Shown: positions 5,018-8,504 of the stretch, one piece after another
Position numbering within the stretch: the first letter of the stretch is position 1
Layout of the letters: the number at the start of each line of letters is the position of its first letter
DNA from: Clostridiales bacterium UBA8960
GTDB lineage: Bacteria; Bacillota; Clostridia; Peptostreptococcales; Acidaminobacteraceae
NCBI GenBank assembly: GCA_003482695.1
Contig: DMYC01000298.1
Coordinates: 1 to 8,504 of the forward strand
Direction: 5' to 3'
DNA length: 8,504 bases
Notes under the pieces: model-generated
Told to the model about the DNA's origin: nothing
The model's database searches: none
What the model saw: the letters and a program-made list of their open reading frames with translations, nothing else
Position numbers and translations under genes: made by a program

Positions 5018-6610
5018 ATGAAAAAAATTATCGCCGCAAAGCAAATCCATACGCTATCACCTGAGATGCCCACTTGCAAATACATGGTCATCGAAGATGG
5101 ATGGATCGTCGACTTGCTGGACGAACTGCCTATACAAGATGAAAGTGATTGTGAAATCATATCCTACTCGGATCATTATATTTACCCTTCATTCAACGAC
5201 TCACATATGCATCTAGTCGGCTATGGTGCCTATCTTTCACAACTTAGACTCGATCATACGAAAAGCATTGCAGAGCTCAAGGAACGGTTAAATCAGTACA
5301 CACAATCATGTGAAGACGATTTGATCGTCGGACGCAGTTGGAACCAAGATGAGTTTCTTGAAAAGCGTCTCCCAACCCGCTTTGATTTAGATGAAGTCTG
5401 CGATGATAGACCCGTTATTTTGTATAGAGTGTGTGGGCATATCGCTGTCGTAAACAGTTTTGCTTTGAAACACTATAGCATCAATAAAGACCTGGTCGTC
5501 GCCGGCGGGATGATAGACGTAGAGGATGGGGTCCTCACAGGCATTCTACGGGAAAATGCACTTTCTCTCGTCAGCCGCTCTGCAGAACTTGAGGATATAA
5601 AAAAATACATCCTGAATGCTCAAAAGCAGCTTAATGCATATGGGATCACGTCTGTTCAGACAGATGACTTGATTATGGTCTCAAAAGAGCGTCATGAAGC
5701 TTTATTGGCACTGTTCAGAGAAATGTCCCATAAAAATATGCTTACTGTACGAATATACCAACAGTCTCAATTCTTCACCGTCGAAAATTTCCAAAAACAC
5801 ATTGATTTAGGTTATGTTCAAAACTCAGGAGATCTTTTCTTTAAATATGGTCCTCTAAAAATACTCGCCGATGGCAGCCTTGGCGCTAGGACCGCAAAGT
5901 TAAAATCGCATTATCACGATGACCCTAATGCTCAAGGACTATTAATTCACTCCGAGAATGAAGTGTTAAAGCTTATGGAATGTGCATTTGAGAACAATAT
6001 TGATGTGGCAATACATGGCATTGGTGATTATACAATACAGTTTGCTGTTGATGCCATCAAGTCGCTTGCCACTAAATACCCAAGACAAGATGCTAGAAAT
6101 GCAATTGTCCACTGTCAAATTATGGATCACAAATTAATGAGAGAAATGGGCACGCACAACATTTCTGCCCTTGTTCAACCTGTATTTTTAGAATACGACA
6201 TGACGATTGTCAAAAATAGAGTCGGTGAGTCTCTTGCAAAAACCTCATATGCATATAAATCGATGCTAAATTACGGGATCAAGTTGGGATTTGGCTCAGA
6301 TGCACCTGTTGAAGACCCCAACCCTTTTAGAAGCCTTTACTATGCGATTACTCGAAAGCGCCCTGATGGCCTAGAGTATTACACGGATGAGTCCGTTACA
6401 TTTGATGAAGCCCTTCGTGCATTTACTGTGGACGCTGCTTACTTTTCACATGAGGATCATTTTAAAGGACGACTTTTAAAAAAACATCTCGCAGACTTCA
6501 TCGTCACACGCGAAGATTTAAGGCAGATAAAACCTATGGAACTTCTAAACGTTCGCCCTACTGCAACTTATGTTGGCGGTGTTTGCGTTTATGAGGAAAA
6601 AGTCATGTAA
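5018..6610 (+). CDS. YtcJ-type metal-dependent amidohydrolase (amidohydrolase 3 family)
   Basis: The 530-residue cytoplasmic enzyme has the family layout: a small N-terminal beta-sandwich part, a TIM-barrel with metal ligands, and a C-terminal return to the sandwich. Visible motifs are NDSHMHL (HxH at 63-65), GRSWNQDEF (105-113), the segment from RPVILYRVCGH (131-141), LKILADGSLGARTAK (280-294, Lys281), HGIGD (His333), VHCQ (His365) and GFGSDAPVEDPNPF (Asp428). These are the expected ligands of a hydrolase acting on amide or related C-N bonds. Characterised relatives include N-substituted formamide deformylase, but the substrate here cannot be told. The in-frame ATG at 5006 is rejected because GGAGGT at 5008-5013 is the ribosome binding site of the ATG at 5018. 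There is no signal peptide. The gene is transcribed alone, divergent from apbE and convergent with the ABC genes. Confidence 0.9.
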   Translation: MKKIIAAKQIHTLSPEMPTCKYMVIEDGWIVDLLDELPIQDESDCEIISYSDHYIYPSFNDSHMHLVGYGAYLSQLRLDHTKSIAELKERLNQYTQSCEDDLIVGRSWNQDEFLEKRLPTRFDLDEVCDDRPVILYRVCGHIAVVNSFALKHYSINKDLVVAGGMIDVEDGVLTGILRENALSLVSRSAELEDIKKYILNAQKQLNAYGITSVQTDDLIMVSKERHEALLALFREMSHKNMLTVRIYQQSQFFTVENFQKHIDLGYVQNSGDLFFKYGPLKILADGSLGARTAKLKSHYHDDPNAQGLLIHSENEVLKLMECAFENNIDVAIHGIGDYTIQFAVDAIKSLATKYPRQDARNAIVHCQIMDHKLMREMGTHNISALVQPVFLEYDMTIVKNRVGESLAKTSYAYKSMLNYGIKLGFGSDAPVEDPNPFRSLYYAITRKRPDGLEYYTDESVTFDEALRAFTVDAAYFSHEDHFKGRLLKKHLADFIVTREDLRQIKPMELLNVRPTATYVGGVCVYEEKVM

Positions 6611-6616
6611 AAGTGG

Positions 6617-6660
6617 AAAGGTGTATGTGCGCTACTGAAGCGCATATACACCTTTGTTTT
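6617..6660 (+). terminator. Terminator of the amidohydrolase gene, overlapping the 3' end of the ABC gene
   Basis: A 16-bp stem (6617-6632 with 6640-6655, one G-U pair) with loop TACTGAA is followed by GTTTTT. It starts 7 nt after the amidohydrolase stop. The stop codon of the opposing ABC gene (6632-6634) lies at the edge of the loop, so the last ABC codons form the right arm. For leftward transcription the following T-tract is weak, so it may end both transcripts but suits the rightward one better. Confidence 0.9.
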
Positions 6661-8254
6661 TCACCATAAAGATTCGGTCATATTTTTTCTTGCTTTCGTC
6701 GAAAATGACATGGCTCACATTAACCACTGTGACGCCATCAAGCGCAAGCAATGTTTTCTCGATTTCCTTCGCTACAGTCGCATCAAGACTTGAAAACGCC
6801 TCATCCAAAACGATAATTCTCGCCTTTTGCAACAAACCTCTAGCAATCGCAATCCTACTTTTCTCACCACCGGATATGTTCTTGCCATTATCATAAAGCA
6901 TTCTTTCAAGCCCATCGGGATGATTCATCATAAAATCTGTCAGACCAGCTCTATCGATTGCCAAACTTATCTCATCTTCAGAATAATCTTTATAAAGACA
7001 TAAGTTATTTCTCAAAGTATCTTCAAATATAAAAACCTGCTGCTCAATATTGGCGAGCTGATGAAAATACGTTTCCTTTGTGACATGCTTGATATTGTTA
7101 TGATCCATTTTTATAATGCCAGAGGTTGGGTTAAAGTACTTTCTAAGCAATTTTAGCAACGTTGATTTGCCACCACCACTCGGCCCCACGATCAAATACT
7201 TTTTACCTTTTACTATACTGAAATTCACCTCTTCAAAAACTTGTTGTGCATCATAAGAAAAACTCACTGCTTCGAACTGGATTGAATCCTCAAATTTTTC
7301 GATCTCAACAGACTCGAAATTCTCATCATCATTCACCAATAAGGCATCCATATTTGCAAATACGCCTTTAGTCGAACCGATTTTAGGTAACCACTCACTG
7401 ATCTGCATCAGTGGATTCATAATTTTTTCCATATTGTTTACGATAAGTACCACACCACCAAGTGTCAGTTGACCTTTAATTGCTAAAAAAACTGAAAAAG
7501 CCAACAAACCATACATGATAAAGAGCATGATGAAATTTTGTGATGCGCTGATATAGGAAATGATGACATCAATATCATATCCTTTGTCTTGAATGTCTTT
7601 TGATTTCGAGTAAAAGTCATCTCTTACCTTTTGTGATAAATTATTGGCCTTTATGATGTGAAAGGCACTTAGAAATTCCTTGATGTAGGAGGTATAACTT
7701 TTATAAAACCCACTTCTTTGTGTCTGATGCCTCGCTAAAGGTTTACCCATTATAATCGAAATGAGCACACCCACAGCCCCTAACAGGACACCAGCCCCTA
7801 ATGCTGTCGGGCTAACGTAGGCGATTACGATGATGCCGATTAAAAAACTGATGAAGTTATAAACCACTTCATAACGGCCATCGATGTAGTTCATTTCAAT
7901 ATTGCTTATATCATTTGTCAGTGCACTTAAATATGTGGCTGTATTTTCAGACTGAAATTTGTGAATTTCTTTTTCGAAGATTCTGCTTACATAGTATCGC
8001 TTGGCATGCACAACTGCACTTTTTTTATACATGCCCCTTATGAAGGCTAGTAAAAGATTGGCTGGTACAAGCATAAGCAAAAGTATGACCATCCAAACGA
8101 GTTGACTCACAAACGCACTTCTGTCCATCTGAGTTACAGCGTCAATCGCTCTCATCATTTGAATCGATAAAAGCCCATCGATTGAATGTGAAAATGCTGC
8201 CACGAGTGCGGCAATCACAAGCCACTTGATTGACTTTGTCAGTGATTTTTTCAT
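6632..8254 (-). CDS. ABC transporter half-subunit (membrane domain plus ATPase), exporter type
   Basis: The 540-residue protein is a typical exporter half-transporter. About six membrane segments (near 10-30, 50-72, 130-148, 150-170, 240-260, 263-283) precede an ATPase domain from about residue 325. Walker A is GPSGGGKST (357-365), the Q-loop glutamine is in IEQQVFIF (403-410), the signature is ISGGE (460-464, a variant of LSGGQ), Walker B with D-loop is IIVLDEAFSSLD (480-491, catalytic Glu485), and the H-loop is VSH (His515). All ATP-hydrolysis residues are present. No peptidase C39 or other extra domain is seen, so the substrate is unknown. The ATG at 8254 is supported by AGAGGTGG 7 nt upstream. 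Its ATG overlaps the stop of the upstream ABC gene (ATGA), indicating translational coupling and a heterodimer. Its 3' end lies within the terminator hairpin of the facing gene. Confidence 0.93.
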   Translation of the reverse strand: MKKSLTKSIKWLVIAALVAAFSHSIDGLLSIQMMRAIDAVTQMDRSAFVSQLVWMVILLLMLVPANLLLAFIRGMYKKSAVVHAKRYYVSRIFEKEIHKFQSENTATYLSALTNDISNIEMNYIDGRYEVVYNFISFLIGIIVIAYVSPTALGAGVLLGAVGVLISIIMGKPLARHQTQRSGFYKSYTSYIKEFLSAFHIIKANNLSQKVRDDFYSKSKDIQDKGYDIDVIISYISASQNFIMLFIMYGLLAFSVFLAIKGQLTLGGVVLIVNNMEKIMNPLMQISEWLPKIGSTKGVFANMDALLVNDDENFESVEIEKFEDSIQFEAVSFSYDAQQVFEEVNFSIVKGKKYLIVGPSGGGKSTLLKLLRKYFNPTSGIIKMDHNNIKHVTKETYFHQLANIEQQVFIFEDTLRNNLCLYKDYSEDEISLAIDRAGLTDFMMNHPDGLERMLYDNGKNISGGEKSRIAIARGLLQKARIIVLDEAFSSLDATVAKEIEKTLLALDGVTVVNVSHVIFDESKKKYDRIFMVKNKGVYALQ

Positions 8255-8504
8255 ACCGCAACCACCTCTCTAAAATAGACATCGCTCGGATACTCCATCA
8301 ATTGACCATTCTTTATTTCCAATACGTAATCATACCGGTCAGTCACGTCGCTGTAATAGCGATGCGAAATTGAAACGACTGTACTGTCAAGTGATAAAAT
8401 TGTTTCTTCAACAGACTTGCCAAGTGCTTCATTTAGACTTGAGGTCGCCTCATCTGCAAATAGGATCTCCGATTTTTTTAGTATGGATCTCGCAATGGAA
8501 ATTC
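8251..8504 (-). CDS. ABC transporter ATPase domain, C-terminal part only (partner half-subunit)
   Basis: Reading leftward from the window edge, 83 codons are open to a TGA at 8253-8251. They encode the end of an ABC ATPase domain: ISIARSILKK just after the (unseen) signature, Walker B EILFADEA with its glutamate (Glu18 of the visible part), a D-loop SSLN instead of SSLD, the H-loop SISHR, and a short C-terminal tail. The signature motif, Walker A and any membrane domain lie beyond the edge. The ATGA overlap with the following full half-transporter implies one operon, with this gene first, and most likely a heterodimeric exporter. The Asp-to-Asn change in the D-loop is unusual and could mark a functionally unequal ATP site. 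Confidence 0.88.
   Translation of the reverse strand, partial: ISIARSILKKSEILFADEATSSLNEALGKSVEETILSLDSTVVSISHRYYSDVTDRYDYVLEIKNGQLMEYPSDVYFREVVAV

Noticed and set aside
4975..5160. Minus-strand ORF of 61 codons
   Set aside because: It overlaps the promoter and N-terminus of the amidohydrolase and has no ribosome binding site or family match.
6654..6896. Plus-strand ORF of 80 codons
   Set aside because: Antisense to the ABC ATPase domain and starting within the terminator region.
1..8504. Mobile elements, CRISPR arrays, tRNA/rRNA genes or a defence island
   Set aside because: No transposase, integrase, regularly spaced repeats, structured RNA genes or defence-type domains were seen; the genes are metabolic and transport genes with intact control signals.

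Overview
The window looks like ordinary chromosomal DNA of an AT-rich, low-GC Gram-positive bacterium, most likely an anaerobic or facultative Firmicute (Clostridia-like is my best guess). The reasons are strong AGGAGG-type ribosome binding sites, near-consensus TTGaca/TATAAT promoters, two lipoproteins with canonical lipoboxes, a linked arginine deiminase (ADI) operon, and an FMN-binding lipoprotein next to ApbE. The species cannot be named from sequence alone. I see no mobile element, CRISPR array, tRNA or rRNA.

Layout. (1) 1-1653, minus strand: arcA (arginine deiminase) followed after 20 nt by arcB (catabolic ornithine carbamoyltransferase, cut by the left window edge). This is the start of an ADI operon making ATP from arginine. 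(2) 1654-2005: a divergent intergenic region with the probable arc promoter, a perfect 8-bp inverted repeat inside that promoter, two degenerate ARG-box-like sites and an extended -10 promoter for the rightward genes. (3) 2006-2556, plus strand: a two-gene operon of a 72-residue two-helix membrane protein and a YbjQ/UPF0145 protein, ended by a hairpin terminator. (4) 2674-4949: the most interesting block. A lipoprotein carrying two tandem FMN-binding-like domains (PplA-like layout), each with a variant DxxAGVS flavinylation motif, faces a lipoprotein ApbE (FAD:protein FMN transferase). The two genes converge on a shared GAAA-loop bidirectional terminator. ApbE would covalently attach FMN to the partner lipoprotein outside the membrane, giving a minimal two-gene extracytosolic flavin electron-carrier module. 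No membrane electron donor (Ndh2, EetA/B, Rnf or similar) is visible in the window. (5) 4960-6610, plus strand: a YtcJ-type metal-dependent amidohydrolase, whose promoter lies back-to-back with that of apbE. (6) 6632-8504, minus strand: two half-transporters of a probable heterodimeric ABC exporter, joined by a 4-nt ATGA overlap, the upstream one cut by the right edge. The amidohydrolase terminator hairpin reaches into the 3' end of the ABC gene.

Functional reading. Arginine catabolism and a cell-surface flavoprotein module fit a fermentative or anaerobic lifestyle. The amidohydrolase and the ABC exporter have no assignable substrate, and their convergent orientation gives no evidence that they work together. 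Nothing here is a clearly undescribed system. The best leads are the variant flavinylation motifs with their stand-alone ApbE, the inverted repeat in the arc promoter, and the altered D-loop of the upstream ABC subunit.
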